Shown here in pieces: positions 5,354-12,498 of a DNA stretch of 12,498 nucleotides. Position 1 is the first letter of the stretch; the number at the start of each line of letters is the position of its first letter. Position numbers and translations under genes: made by a program. The notes below the pieces were generated by a model. That model was not told where the DNA came from, did no database searches, and saw only the letters and a list, made by a program, of their open reading frames with translations. Location of the stretch: NCBI GenBank assembly GCA_003132905.1, contig PKZC01000453.1:6360-18857 (forward strand). The letters run 5' to 3'. The stretch is from Bryobacterales bacterium. GTDB taxonomy: Bacteria > Acidobacteriota > Terriglobia > Bryobacterales > Bryobacteraceae.

Positions 5354-7636
5354 ATGCGACTCCTTTCAAGCGGCCCGGATGACCCCATGAACGGCCTGGT
5401 GCATGACGACCGTCCGGTATTTCCAACCATCGCTCGCCAGCCTTATATCTTGCCGAACGGCAACGAGGAGCCGGAGCCTCCGCAAACATTTGATGTTCTG
5501 GCGTTGGCGCGGAGATACTGGCTGCTGCTGTTTTTGTTTCTGATTCTCGGCGCGGCGGCCGGATTTGCTTCTGTCGTCCTCAGCTCCCCGATGTACAAGA
5601 CCCTGCTGTTGATGGAGGTTCAAAGCCCCAACAGCGCTCTAACAACCCCCGGGGTGGCGCCGGCCAGCGCCGAGACCAGCGAGGTGGACATTCAGACGCA
5701 GGTGAACATCCTGCATAGCGAGACCTTTTTACGGCGCGGCGCTGAGCGGATGCAATCGGAAACGGTGCCGCTTGCGCCCACCGGCAGAGACATCTTTTCC
5801 CGTCTGCGCCAGCGCATCCATCCTGTCACGCAGGATCCTTTGGAGGCTGCCAGGACCGGTCTGCTGGTGGCAGTGGGTACATTTGAAGCGCGGCCTGTCA
5901 CCCGCACCCGTCTGATCGAACTCAGCTGCGAATCCACCAGCCCGGAAGTGGCCGCGGAATTCTTGAACGCCATGGCGCAGGAGTTTGTCGACGACACCTC
6001 CCATTCCCGCATCCAGACCGCGCAGAAGACCAGCGAATGGCTGGCCGCCCAGATTGAAGAAACCAAATCGCGCGTTCAGGAAGCAGAAGAGAAGTCGCGC
6101 GATTTCGTGCAGGCTTCCGGCAACGTATTCGCGGGACAAGACGCCACGCTCGACGATACGAAACTGGCGCAGCTCAAGGGTGAACTCGCCAAAATTCAAA
6201 ATGAACGGATAGCGCGGCAGACTCGCTACGAGCTGACCGAGCATAACGCGCCCGAAACGCTGGCCGAAGTGCTGGACGATCCGACGCTGCGGGGCTACAA
6301 GGCGCAACTGGAGACGCTCAAACGCGACCGCGCGGTGCTCACTATCACTTACACTGCGAAAAACGAGAAAGTTCAAAAGATCGACGCGCAGATCGCCGAG
6401 ATTCAGAAGTCTTACGACAGCCAGCTGTCCAGCACCGTAAAACGCATCCGGAACGATTACGAAGCGTCCTTGCGGCAGGAGAAATTGCTGGTCGGCGCCT
6501 ACGATTCGCAATCGCAGCGGGTGGGATCGGAAGCCAGCAAGACCGCCCAATACAATTCACTGAAGCGCGAGGTGGACACCCAACACCAGATGTACCAGAC
6601 GCTTTTGGTGCAACAGAGCCAGGCCAACCTGAGCAGCTCCGTACCCATTAATCCGATCCGGATTGTGGAGCAGAGCAATCCGCCCGAAGAGCCCTATAAA
6701 CCCAAGCCTATCCTGAACATCTCTTTGGGCACCCTGTTTGGCGTGGTGCTGGCGGGTGGCATCGTTTTCCTGAGAGAGCGGATGGATCGCAGCATTAAGA
6801 ATCCAGGCGCTTCGCGACGGCTCTTCAACGCGCCGGAATTAGGCGTGATTCCCAATCTTGGTTCGAACGGAAATATGGTCGCCAAGGTGAACGGACACGG
6901 AGCCAAAGGCGTGCTGCTGAATGGCGCTCACGACGATTCGACGGCGCTAGCCACCTGGCAGAGCGGCCCGGCGTTTATTACCGAGTCGTTCCGCGGAACC
7001 CTGGCGTCGATTCTTCGGAATCAGGCGTCCAACAAGAATCAAAAGATGATTCTGATCACCAGCCCCGGACCCGCGGAGGGGAAGACCACCGTGGTGCAAA
7101 ATCTGGGCATCGCCCTGGCCGAGTCCGGCCGTAAAGTGCTGCTGGTGGACGCCGATTTTCGACGGCCGCATTTGCATAGAAAATTCAGCCTGCCGAACGA
7201 ATGGGGGCTTATCGACGTCCTCTGCGACGACCGGCCCTTGAGCGAGTACTCGCCCGAACAGATGGGTGTATTTACCGGATTCCCCGGCTTGTCCATTCTC
7301 CCCAACCGGGTCACCCACCACAACATATCCAAAGCGCTTTACTCGCCGCGGCTCAGAACTATCCTGGACACGCTGGTGCATCGTTACGATATGGTGATCG
7401 TGGATGCCCCGCCGATCTTGAGCGTGGCCGACACGCGCATCGTGGCATCGCTCACCGATGCGATTATTTTAGTTCTCCGGTCCGGCGTCACACAGCGCGA
7501 TGCCGCCATGGAAACTTACCAACTCATTCAAGAAGACGGCTTGACGCTACTCGGTACGGTGCTGACGGATTACGATCTCACCAGCGACCGCCGTCGGCAG
7601 TACTACTACGATTATGGCGATCCCACTCGAGCATAA
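5354..7636 (+). CDS. Polysaccharide co-polymerase fused to a BY-type tyrosine kinase (Wzc-like)
   Basis: The 760-residue inner-membrane protein sets polysaccharide chain length and couples it to tyrosine autophosphorylation. After a soluble N-terminus, TM1 spans about 55-76 (YWLLLFLFLILG...). A long periplasmic region with extended helical, Glu/Lys/Gln-rich stretches (about 200-410) leads to the proline-rich NPPEEPYKPKP (about 442-452) and TM2 (about 453-474), the usual Wzz arrangement. The cytoplasmic kinase has Walker A GPAEGKTT (572-579), Walker A' VLLVDADFRRP (595-605) and Walker B MVIVDAPP (680-687). The C-terminus ends in a tyrosine cluster, YYYDY at 750-754, the expected autophosphorylation site. 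Size and single-chain architecture resemble proteobacterial Wzc more than the split forms. It begins 2 nt after the preceding gene and overlaps the exosortase gene by 23 nt. The architecture is certain; the polymer it controls is not known. Confidence 0.93.
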   Translation: MRLLSSGPDDPMNGLVHDDRPVFPTIARQPYILPNGNEEPEPPQTFDVLALARRYWLLLFLFLILGAAAGFASVVLSSPMYKTLLLMEVQSPNSALTTPGVAPASAETSEVDIQTQVNILHSETFLRRGAERMQSETVPLAPTGRDIFSRLRQRIHPVTQDPLEAARTGLLVAVGTFEARPVTRTRLIELSCESTSPEVAAEFLNAMAQEFVDDTSHSRIQTAQKTSEWLAAQIEETKSRVQEAEEKSRDFVQASGNVFAGQDATLDDTKLAQLKGELAKIQNERIARQTRYELTEHNAPETLAEVLDDPTLRGYKAQLETLKRDRAVLTITYTAKNEKVQKIDAQIAEIQKSYDSQLSSTVKRIRNDYEASLRQEKLLVGAYDSQSQRVGSEASKTAQYNSLKREVDTQHQMYQTLLVQQSQANLSSSVPINPIRIVEQSNPPEEPYKPKPILNISLGTLFGVVLAGGIVFLRERMDRSIKNPGASRRLFNAPELGVIPNLGSNGNMVAKVNGHGAKGVLLNGAHDDSTALATWQSGPAFITESFRGTLASILRNQASNKNQKMILITSPGPAEGKTTVVQNLGIALAESGRKVLLVDADFRRPHLHRKFSLPNEWGLIDVLCDDRPLSEYSPEQMGVFTGFPGLSILPNRVTHHNISKALYSPRLRTILDTLVHRYDMVIVDAPPILSVADTRIVASLTDAIILVLRSGVTQRDAAMETYQLIQEDGLTLLGTVLTDYDLTSDRRRQYYYDYGDPTRA

Positions 7637-8525
7637 GCCGGTCGAAGGCGCGGTTACGCCGGCCGCGCCATCAATGACCGTTCATACGGTGCCAGCCATT
7701 CAGGCGCTGGCACTCGGCGCACTACTCGTTGTGGCCTTCTGGCCGGTGTTAGTCGGCATCTACGGAAGCTGGTTTGACGACCGTGCCTATATGGAGCACG
7801 GCATCCTGGTGGTCCCGGCCGCGGCTTACATGGCATGGGCGAAGCGGGACAAATTAGCGGCGATTTCACCGGCCCCGTCCAGGTGGTGGGGTGTGGGCCT
7901 GGTGGCGTGGGGCGCTGTGCAAGCCCTGTTGGGCACGCTGGGACAGTGGGCGTGGGCGAGCCGGATGGCGTTCCTCATTTCCTTCGTCGGTTGCATCATC
8001 CTGGTCTATGGTTTTCGGATGCTGAAGGAGCTCACGTATCCTTTATGCACCCTGCTTTTGATGATCGCCCCGCCGAGTTTCGTTTTCGAGCGCCTCACCT
8101 TACAGCTCCAGTTGCTGGCCAGCCGGTTAGGGGCCGCCGCCCTGGAAGCGCTCGGCTACTCGGTTCTGCGCGAGGGCAACGTCCTTGAGATGGTGGGCAT
8201 CAAGCTGTCGGTGGAAGAAGCCTGCAGCGGAATTCGATCATTGGTCGCCATTGTGTTTATGTGCGTGCTTTACAACTACTTCTTCGTCGAAAAGAAGTCC
8301 ATGCGGGTTTGGATACTGCTGCTGGCGATTCCCATCGCCATTCTGGGAAACGCGGTCCGCATCATCGCCACCGGCGTCGCGGGCCAATATAATCACGCCT
8401 GGGTGAGTGGCGCGACGCACGAGGCTTTTGGCTACGTCAGTGTGCTCGTAGCCGCGGCCGGTTGCATCGGCGTCCACATGGCGCTGTTGGGCTTTGAAAA
8501 GATGCGGGAGGCTCGTCATGCTTGA
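7614..8525 (+). CDS. xrt: Exosortase, integral membrane transpeptidase-like protease
   Basis: This 303-residue protein has about eight hydrophobic segments (around 28-50, 61-76, 90-106, 113-133, 138-155, 205-226, 232-256 and 272-295). It carries the exosortase signature: EEACSGIRSL with catalytic Cys204, PIAILGNAVRIIATG with Arg249, and HEAFGY with His269. Exosortases recognise C-terminal sorting signals (PEP-CTERM and variants) on secreted proteins and cleave or transfer them at the membrane; their genes usually sit in exopolysaccharide loci, as here. ATG 7614 lies inside the end of the kinase gene with no clear ribosome site, suggesting translational coupling. ATG 7674 is an alternative that would remove 20 residues without touching the membrane core. 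The subtype (XrtA or another) cannot be fixed by eye. It overlaps the following EpsI gene by 8 nt. Confidence 0.92.
   Translation: MAIPLEHKPVEGAVTPAAPSMTVHTVPAIQALALGALLVVAFWPVLVGIYGSWFDDRAYMEHGILVVPAAAYMAWAKRDKLAAISPAPSRWWGVGLVAWGAVQALLGTLGQWAWASRMAFLISFVGCIILVYGFRMLKELTYPLCTLLLMIAPPSFVFERLTLQLQLLASRLGAAALEALGYSVLREGNVLEMVGIKLSVEEACSGIRSLVAIVFMCVLYNYFFVEKKSMRVWILLLAIPIAILGNAVRIIATGVAGQYNHAWVSGATHEAFGYVSVLVAAAGCIGVHMALLGFEKMREARHA
8506..8511 (+). promoter_or_regulatory. Ribosome binding site that fixes the EpsI start at 8518
   Basis: GGGAGG lies 6 nt before ATG 8518-8520, inside the end of the exosortase gene. It favours this start over the in-frame ATG at 8494, which would add eight residues. 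Confidence 0.75.
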
Positions 8526-9216
8526 TTCAAACTCTGAGAATCCCAAAGCGAATGTGCTGCGTTCGGCGCTGAAGGTCTGGCTGCTACCCGTGGTCGCCAT
8601 ACTGGCCGCGCAGGGAGCAGCCATGCATGTTCTTTCGATTCCGGAGAAAAATCTGGTCATTCCTCAGCTGGCTAACGTTCCCAGCCAGCTGGGGGCATGG
8701 AAAACCGTCTCGGAACAATCGCTCGACCCGGACGTCCAGGCTTATCTGAGGCCGGATTCTTACATCCTGCGCGATTATGCGAATCCGCAAACGGGCAGCA
8801 CGGTGAATGTGTTCGTAGCGTATTTCAAGTCTCTGCAAAGCGGCTATGGTCCGCATTCGCCGGCAGTCTGTTTACCGGGGAACGGATGGCTGGTGCACGA
8901 GCAAAAGCTTATCAATCTTTCTGTTCCGGGCCGCGATGCCGGCATCACGGTAAACAAGTTCATTCTGGAAAAGGCGGACCAGCACATCCTGGTGCTCTAT
9001 TGGTATCAAAATGACCGCAATGTATGGGCCCAGGAGATCCAGGGAAAAATCAGGTTGATTCCCGACTTGATTAAATACAAGCGGTCCGACGTCAGCTTGG
9101 TTCGGTTGGTTCAGCCCCTGCGCGGCGACGATGCCAGCGGGGCGCTTCCGGAGCTAAAGCAGTTCACCAACTCGCTTTTTCCGGCGCTCTCCGAGGATTT
9201 CCGCCGAGCCGACTAG
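8518..9216 (+). CDS. epsI: EpsI family exosortase-associated protein
   Basis: The 232-residue protein belongs to the EpsI (DUF3485) family, found fused to or next to exosortases. Residues about 19-40 form a single membrane anchor or uncleaved signal, leaving a periplasmic domain. The family hallmark GYGPHSPAVCLPGNGW is at 109-124, with His113 and Cys118. Other expected elements are the early LGAWKT (57-62) and VLYWYQN, well after the hallmark. The biochemical role of EpsI is poorly defined; co-occurrence points to a role with exosortase or in polymer export. It overlaps the exosortase gene by 8 nt, and the next gene starts 12 nt after its stop. Confidence 0.9.
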   Translation: MLDSNSENPKANVLRSALKVWLLPVVAILAAQGAAMHVLSIPEKNLVIPQLANVPSQLGAWKTVSEQSLDPDVQAYLRPDSYILRDYANPQTGSTVNVFVAYFKSLQSGYGPHSPAVCLPGNGWLVHEQKLINLSVPGRDAGITVNKFILEKADQHILVLYWYQNDRNVWAQEIQGKIRLIPDLIKYKRSDVSLVRLVQPLRGDDASGALPELKQFTNSLFPALSEDFRRAD

Positions 9217-9228
9217 CGGCGGCGTTGC

Positions 9229-10470
9229 ATGCGAGTGGTCTATCTCAATCCGTCCGGCCAGATGGGCGGCGCCGAAATGAGCTTGATGGATTTACTCGCG
9301 AGCATGCGCGCGGCCGAGCCGGGCTGGGATTTTTGGGTGGTGCTGGGCGAAGACGGTCCCTTGGCAGGCCAAGCAAGGGCCGCGGGTGCGCAGGTGATCC
9401 TGTCGCCGTTCCCTCGCGCACTGGCGCGATTGGGCGACTCCGGAAGCGGTCCGCTGCGCGCTTTGTGGTCTTGTTTCAAAGCGATGCCCGGAACCATGCG
9501 CTACGCCTCCAGCCTGCGCCGGACTTTGAAGGAATTGCAGCCCGACATCGTGCACACCAATGGATTCAAAATGCACGTCTTGGGTGCTTGGGCGCATCCT
9601 GCAAACACCCCTGTCGTCTGGCACGTGCGGGACTACGTCAGCACGCGGCAACTGATGAAGCGGCTACTGCGCATGCACGCCGGACGCTGCGCGGCAGCCA
9701 TCGGAAATTCCGAAAGCGTCGCCAGGGACATTCAGAAGGTCTGCGGTCCCCAACTTGAGACGCTGTGCGTCTATAACGCGATCGACCTGAAGCGCTACTC
9801 GCCGATGGGCGAAAAGATGGATCTCGATTCTCTTGCCGGTCTCGAGCCGGCGTCCCCGAACACGGTCCGCATTGGGCTTGCAGCCACGCTGGCCCATTGG
9901 AAAGGGCATGCGGTATTTCTACGGGCGCTGGCGCGGCTGCCCCAGGATCTTTCCTGCCGGGCTTACGTGATCGGGGGACCGATCTATCAAACGGACAATA
10001 GCCAGCGCACGCTGGACGAGCTGCGCGCCTTGGCCGCCGAACTGGGAATCGCAGATCGGGTGGGCTTCACTGGCTACGTTGCCGACACCGCCTCAGCGAT
10101 TCGCGCCCTCGACATCCTGGTTCATGCCAGTACCCAGCCTGAGCCTTTTGGCCGCGTGATCGCCGAGGGCATGGCTTGCGGCCGCGCGGTGATTTGCAGC
10201 GCCGCTGGTGGCGCCGCTGAATTGATCGCCGACGGAACGGACGCGCTGGCTCATCCACCAGGCGACGACGCGGCTTTAGCGGAACGCATCGCCGAACTGG
10301 TGCGCGATCCCGAACTGCGGGCCCGCTTGGGGCGAGCGGCGAGAATCACCGCCGAGCGACGGTTCGAACGCAGCCGATTGCCGGAAGAAGTGATCCCCCT
10401 GTATCAACGCCTCCGCGGGGCTCTCGCACCGCAACCGGAAGCGAGTTTGACTGGCGCGGTGACACGATAA
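9229..10470 (+). CDS. GT4-family glycosyltransferase
   Basis: The 413-residue cytoplasmic protein has the GT-B fold pattern of retaining family 4 glycosyltransferases. The N-terminal domain opens with a strand and a glycine loop (MRVVYLNPSGQMGGAEMSL, 1-19) and has IVHTNGFK (107-114). The C-terminal donor-binding domain has IGLAATLAHWKGH (about 223-235), the strand-loop VGFTGYV, and the E-x7-E motif EPFGRVIAE with Glu305 and Glu313. It should add a sugar from a nucleotide-sugar donor to a lipid-linked oligosaccharide during polysaccharide repeat-unit assembly. Donor and linkage cannot be read from the sequence. It lies 12 nt after epsI and shares one base with the next gene (TAATG, 10468-10472), implying coupled translation. 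Confidence 0.92.
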   Translation: MRVVYLNPSGQMGGAEMSLMDLLASMRAAEPGWDFWVVLGEDGPLAGQARAAGAQVILSPFPRALARLGDSGSGPLRALWSCFKAMPGTMRYASSLRRTLKELQPDIVHTNGFKMHVLGAWAHPANTPVVWHVRDYVSTRQLMKRLLRMHAGRCAAAIGNSESVARDIQKVCGPQLETLCVYNAIDLKRYSPMGEKMDLDSLAGLEPASPNTVRIGLAATLAHWKGHAVFLRALARLPQDLSCRAYVIGGPIYQTDNSQRTLDELRALAAELGIADRVGFTGYVADTASAIRALDILVHASTQPEPFGRVIAEGMACGRAVICSAAGGAAELIADGTDALAHPPGDDAALAERIAELVRDPELRARLGRAARITAERRFERSRLPEEVIPLYQRLRGALAPQPEASLTGAVTR

Positions 10471-12374
10471 TGTGCGGAATTCTTGGAGCTATCGGTTCAA
10501 ATGCGCCGCAGATGACCGAGCGCGTGATAAGCGCCGCCAATCTGATGAGTCATCGTGGCCCGGACGATTGGGGCACCTACACTGACGACTATGCCGCGCT
10601 CGGGTTCCGCCGGCTCTCCATCATCGATCTTTCGCCGGCCGGCCATCAGCCCATGGTGAGCAAGGACGGCAACACCGTCCTGGTTTTTAATGGCGAGATT
10701 TACAACTACCTGGAGCTGCGCAAAGAGCTGGAGCCGAATTTTCCGTTTTCTTCCCAAACCGATTCCGAAGCGCTGTTGAACGGATATCGGGCCTGGGGAT
10801 GGGAAAAGCTTCTCGAACGCATCGATGGCATGTTCGCCTTTGCCATCTGGGACAAACGCGCGCGGCGCATCCACCTGGCTCGCGATCGGGCAGGGAAGAA
10901 GCCGCTTTTTTACGCGCACGTAGGCGGACAGCTGTTGTTCGCATCGACGCTGAACTCCATTTTGGAGCTGCATCGTTCCAAGCCGGAGATTGACCCCAAG
11001 GCCATCGACGCTTATCTGGTATACCAGGCGGTGCCTGCGCCCCTGACAGCATTCCAGGGCGTGAAGCAATTGCCGCCGGCGCACCAGCTCACCTTCGACG
11101 TCGACACGCAGAAGCTCAAGATCAATCGATATTGGGACGTACAGTATACGCCGAAGCTGAAGCTATCGGAAGAAGAACTGCTCGAAGAGCTGGATGCTCG
11201 TCTGCGGCGGGCCGTCCGCCAGCGCCTGATGAGCGACGTGAAGCTGGGCGCATTTTTATCGGGTGGCGTGGATTCCAGCCTGGTGGTGGCTCTCATGGCG
11301 CAGGAAATGCGCCAGCCCGTGGAATCGGTGGTGATCGGATTTGCCGATCCGGCGTTCGATGAACGGCGTCACGCGCGCGCGGCGGCGAGGCATCTCAACG
11401 TCAACCTGTACGAGCACGAACTCCCGGTCGACGCCCTCGACACGTTGCCCGAGATCATCTGGCATTACGGCCAGCCGTTTGCCGACCCGTCCATGGTGCC
11501 TACCTACTATGTCGCCAAGTACGCGCGCGAGCATGTCACCGTAGTGTTGAATGGTGACGGCGGCGACGAATTGTTCGGCGGTTACTCGCGGCCGGTGGTG
11601 GCGCGGGCCGCGGCGCCGTACAAGAAGTTAGTTCCCGCCGGAATCCGGCGCTCGGTGGGCGACTGGTTTGCTGGGACGCAAAATCCGATGCTGCGCAAGG
11701 CCAGCCTGCTGGCGCGGGCCGGGCAATACGACGGCTATCGTGGATTTCTCTACGAACGTGGTTTTCAGGAATATCGCGACCTGATGTATACCGATGCGTT
11801 TCGCGCCGAGACCGCTTCAGTCGCTCCCAGCGAATACTATCGCGCGGTTTGGGAGCAGGCCGACGGCTGCGACGACGTCGATCGCGTGCTGTGCCTTGAT
11901 TTCAAGACCTATTTACCCGACCAATTGCTCACCAAGATGGATGTGTCCACCATGGCGCACAGCGTGGAAGCGCGGTCGCCTCTGTTGTCCAAAGAGCTGA
12001 TCGAATTTGCGGCCCTGATTCCGGCTTCCCTGCGTCTGCGCGGCTACAACACCAAATATCTTTTGAAGAAGCTGGCGGCGCGCTATGTGCCGCCCGAAAT
12101 CGTCTATCGCAAGAAGCGCGGCTTCGTCATGCCGATTTCAGGCTGGCTGCGCGGCGAACTGGCCGGAAGCATGCGAGCGGTGTTGCAGAGCCGTTCTTTT
12201 GTCGAACGCGACTGGATTCGTCCAGACTCCGTCAATCGCATGATCTCTGAGCACGCCAGTGAGCAACGCAACTGGAGCGAGCAGCTCTGGACGCTGTTCG
12301 TTCTGGAACTGTGGGCGCGGACAGCTTTGGATAATACCTTGGACCGCGATGTGCCTCTGCACGCGGTGGCTTAA
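10470..12374 (+). CDS. asnB: Asparagine-synthase-like glutamine amidotransferase, exosortase/polysaccharide-locus type
   Basis: The 634-residue protein has both halves of glutamine-hydrolysing asparagine synthase. The N-terminal class II glutaminase has nucleophile Cys2 (MCGILGAIG), SHRGPDD, FNGEIYNY and TDSEAL. The C-terminal ATP-pyrophosphatase domain has the PP-loop SGGVDSS at 264-270 and NGDGGDELFGGY at 361-372, then KMDVSTMAHSVEARSPLL near 490-510. It releases ammonia from glutamine and transfers it to an adenylated carboxylate. Enzymes of this size in exosortase loci form a recognised group (exosortase-associated amidotransferase 1) thought to amidate sugar carboxylates rather than make asparagine, and the location between two glycosyltransferase genes fits. 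Acting on free aspartate cannot be excluded. The start codon overlaps the preceding stop by one base and the next gene begins 2 nt after its stop. Confidence 0.9.
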   Translation: MCGILGAIGSNAPQMTERVISAANLMSHRGPDDWGTYTDDYAALGFRRLSIIDLSPAGHQPMVSKDGNTVLVFNGEIYNYLELRKELEPNFPFSSQTDSEALLNGYRAWGWEKLLERIDGMFAFAIWDKRARRIHLARDRAGKKPLFYAHVGGQLLFASTLNSILELHRSKPEIDPKAIDAYLVYQAVPAPLTAFQGVKQLPPAHQLTFDVDTQKLKINRYWDVQYTPKLKLSEEELLEELDARLRRAVRQRLMSDVKLGAFLSGGVDSSLVVALMAQEMRQPVESVVIGFADPAFDERRHARAAARHLNVNLYEHELPVDALDTLPEIIWHYGQPFADPSMVPTYYVAKYAREHVTVVLNGDGGDELFGGYSRPVVARAAAPYKKLVPAGIRRSVGDWFAGTQNPMLRKASLLARAGQYDGYRGFLYERGFQEYRDLMYTDAFRAETASVAPSEYYRAVWEQADGCDDVDRVLCLDFKTYLPDQLLTKMDVSTMAHSVEARSPLLSKELIEFAALIPASLRLRGYNTKYLLKKLAARYVPPEIVYRKKRGFVMPISGWLRGELAGSMRAVLQSRSFVERDWIRPDSVNRMISEHASEQRNWSEQLWTLFVLELWARTALDNTLDRDVPLHAVA

Positions 12375-12376
12375 AT

Positions 12377-12498
12377 ATGCGAAATAACCCCATGCGCGTA
12401 ATGCACGTAGTGCCCGGCAAGCTGTTCGGAGGCGTGGAAACTCACCTGGTAACGCTGGCCCGCTTCCGCGATCTCTGCCCGGATATGGAGCCGCATTA
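12377..12498 (+). CDS. GT4-like glycosyltransferase, N-terminal fragment (runs off right edge)
   Basis: Only 40 codons are visible. They read a strand followed by a glycine loop and helix (MRVMHVVPGKLFGGVETHLV at residues 6-25), the standard opening of GT4 glycosyltransferases and closely parallel to the start of the gene at 9229. ATG 12377 is used here; in-frame ATG 12392 is equally credible because the conserved strand begins there. It lies 2 nt after the amidotransferase gene and clearly continues the operon. Donor and acceptor are unknown. Confidence 0.75.
   Translation, partial: MRNNPMRVMHVVPGKLFGGVETHLVTLARFRDLCPDMEPH

Overview
The window looks like chromosomal DNA from a GC-rich soil-type Gram-negative bacterium. 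Acidobacteriota is my best guess. It rests on the combination of an exosortase/EpsI exopolysaccharide locus, a PQQ-type sorbosone dehydrogenase, an unusual NRPS and dense overlapping genes, not on any diagnostic marker, so it is an inference. I see no transposase, integrase, tRNA, rRNA or CRISPR array.

Layout. Two gene sets diverge from a control region of about 320 bp (4687-5006). Leftward (minus strand) lie three genes separated by two gaps of exactly 65 nt. First is a secreted protein made of eight exact 32-residue, two-cysteine repeats (3703-4686). Next is a secreted beta-propeller glucose/sorbosone dehydrogenase-like protein (2390-3637). Last is the start of a nonribosomal peptide synthetase (2324 down to the left edge). 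The NRPS opens directly with a condensation domain. Its adenylation domain is interrupted after core motif A4 by a luciferase-like FMN-dependent monooxygenase domain, which runs off the window.

Rightward (plus strand) lies a tightly packed polysaccharide operon (5007 to the right edge). It encodes a small ribbon-helix-helix-type protein with a coiled-coil tail, a fused chain-length regulator/tyrosine kinase (Wzc-like), an exosortase with its Cys/Arg/His triad, an EpsI-type partner, a GT4 glycosyltransferase, an asparagine-synthase-like amidotransferase, and the first 40 codons of a second GT4 glycosyltransferase. Neighbouring genes overlap or are 2-12 nt apart, so they are probably co-transcribed and partly translationally coupled.

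How it fits together. The right half should build, amidate and control the length of a surface polysaccharide while providing an exosortase for envelope proteins with C-terminal sorting signals. No such substrate is encoded here. The control region carries three related 12-bp operator-like sequences (consensus TGACRYTTGTMA) next to a good -35 box, which suggests control by a dimeric regulator, possibly the adjacent ribbon-helix-helix protein. The most interesting items are the monooxygenase-interrupted NRPS module, the strictly periodic cysteine-repeat protein and the operator array.
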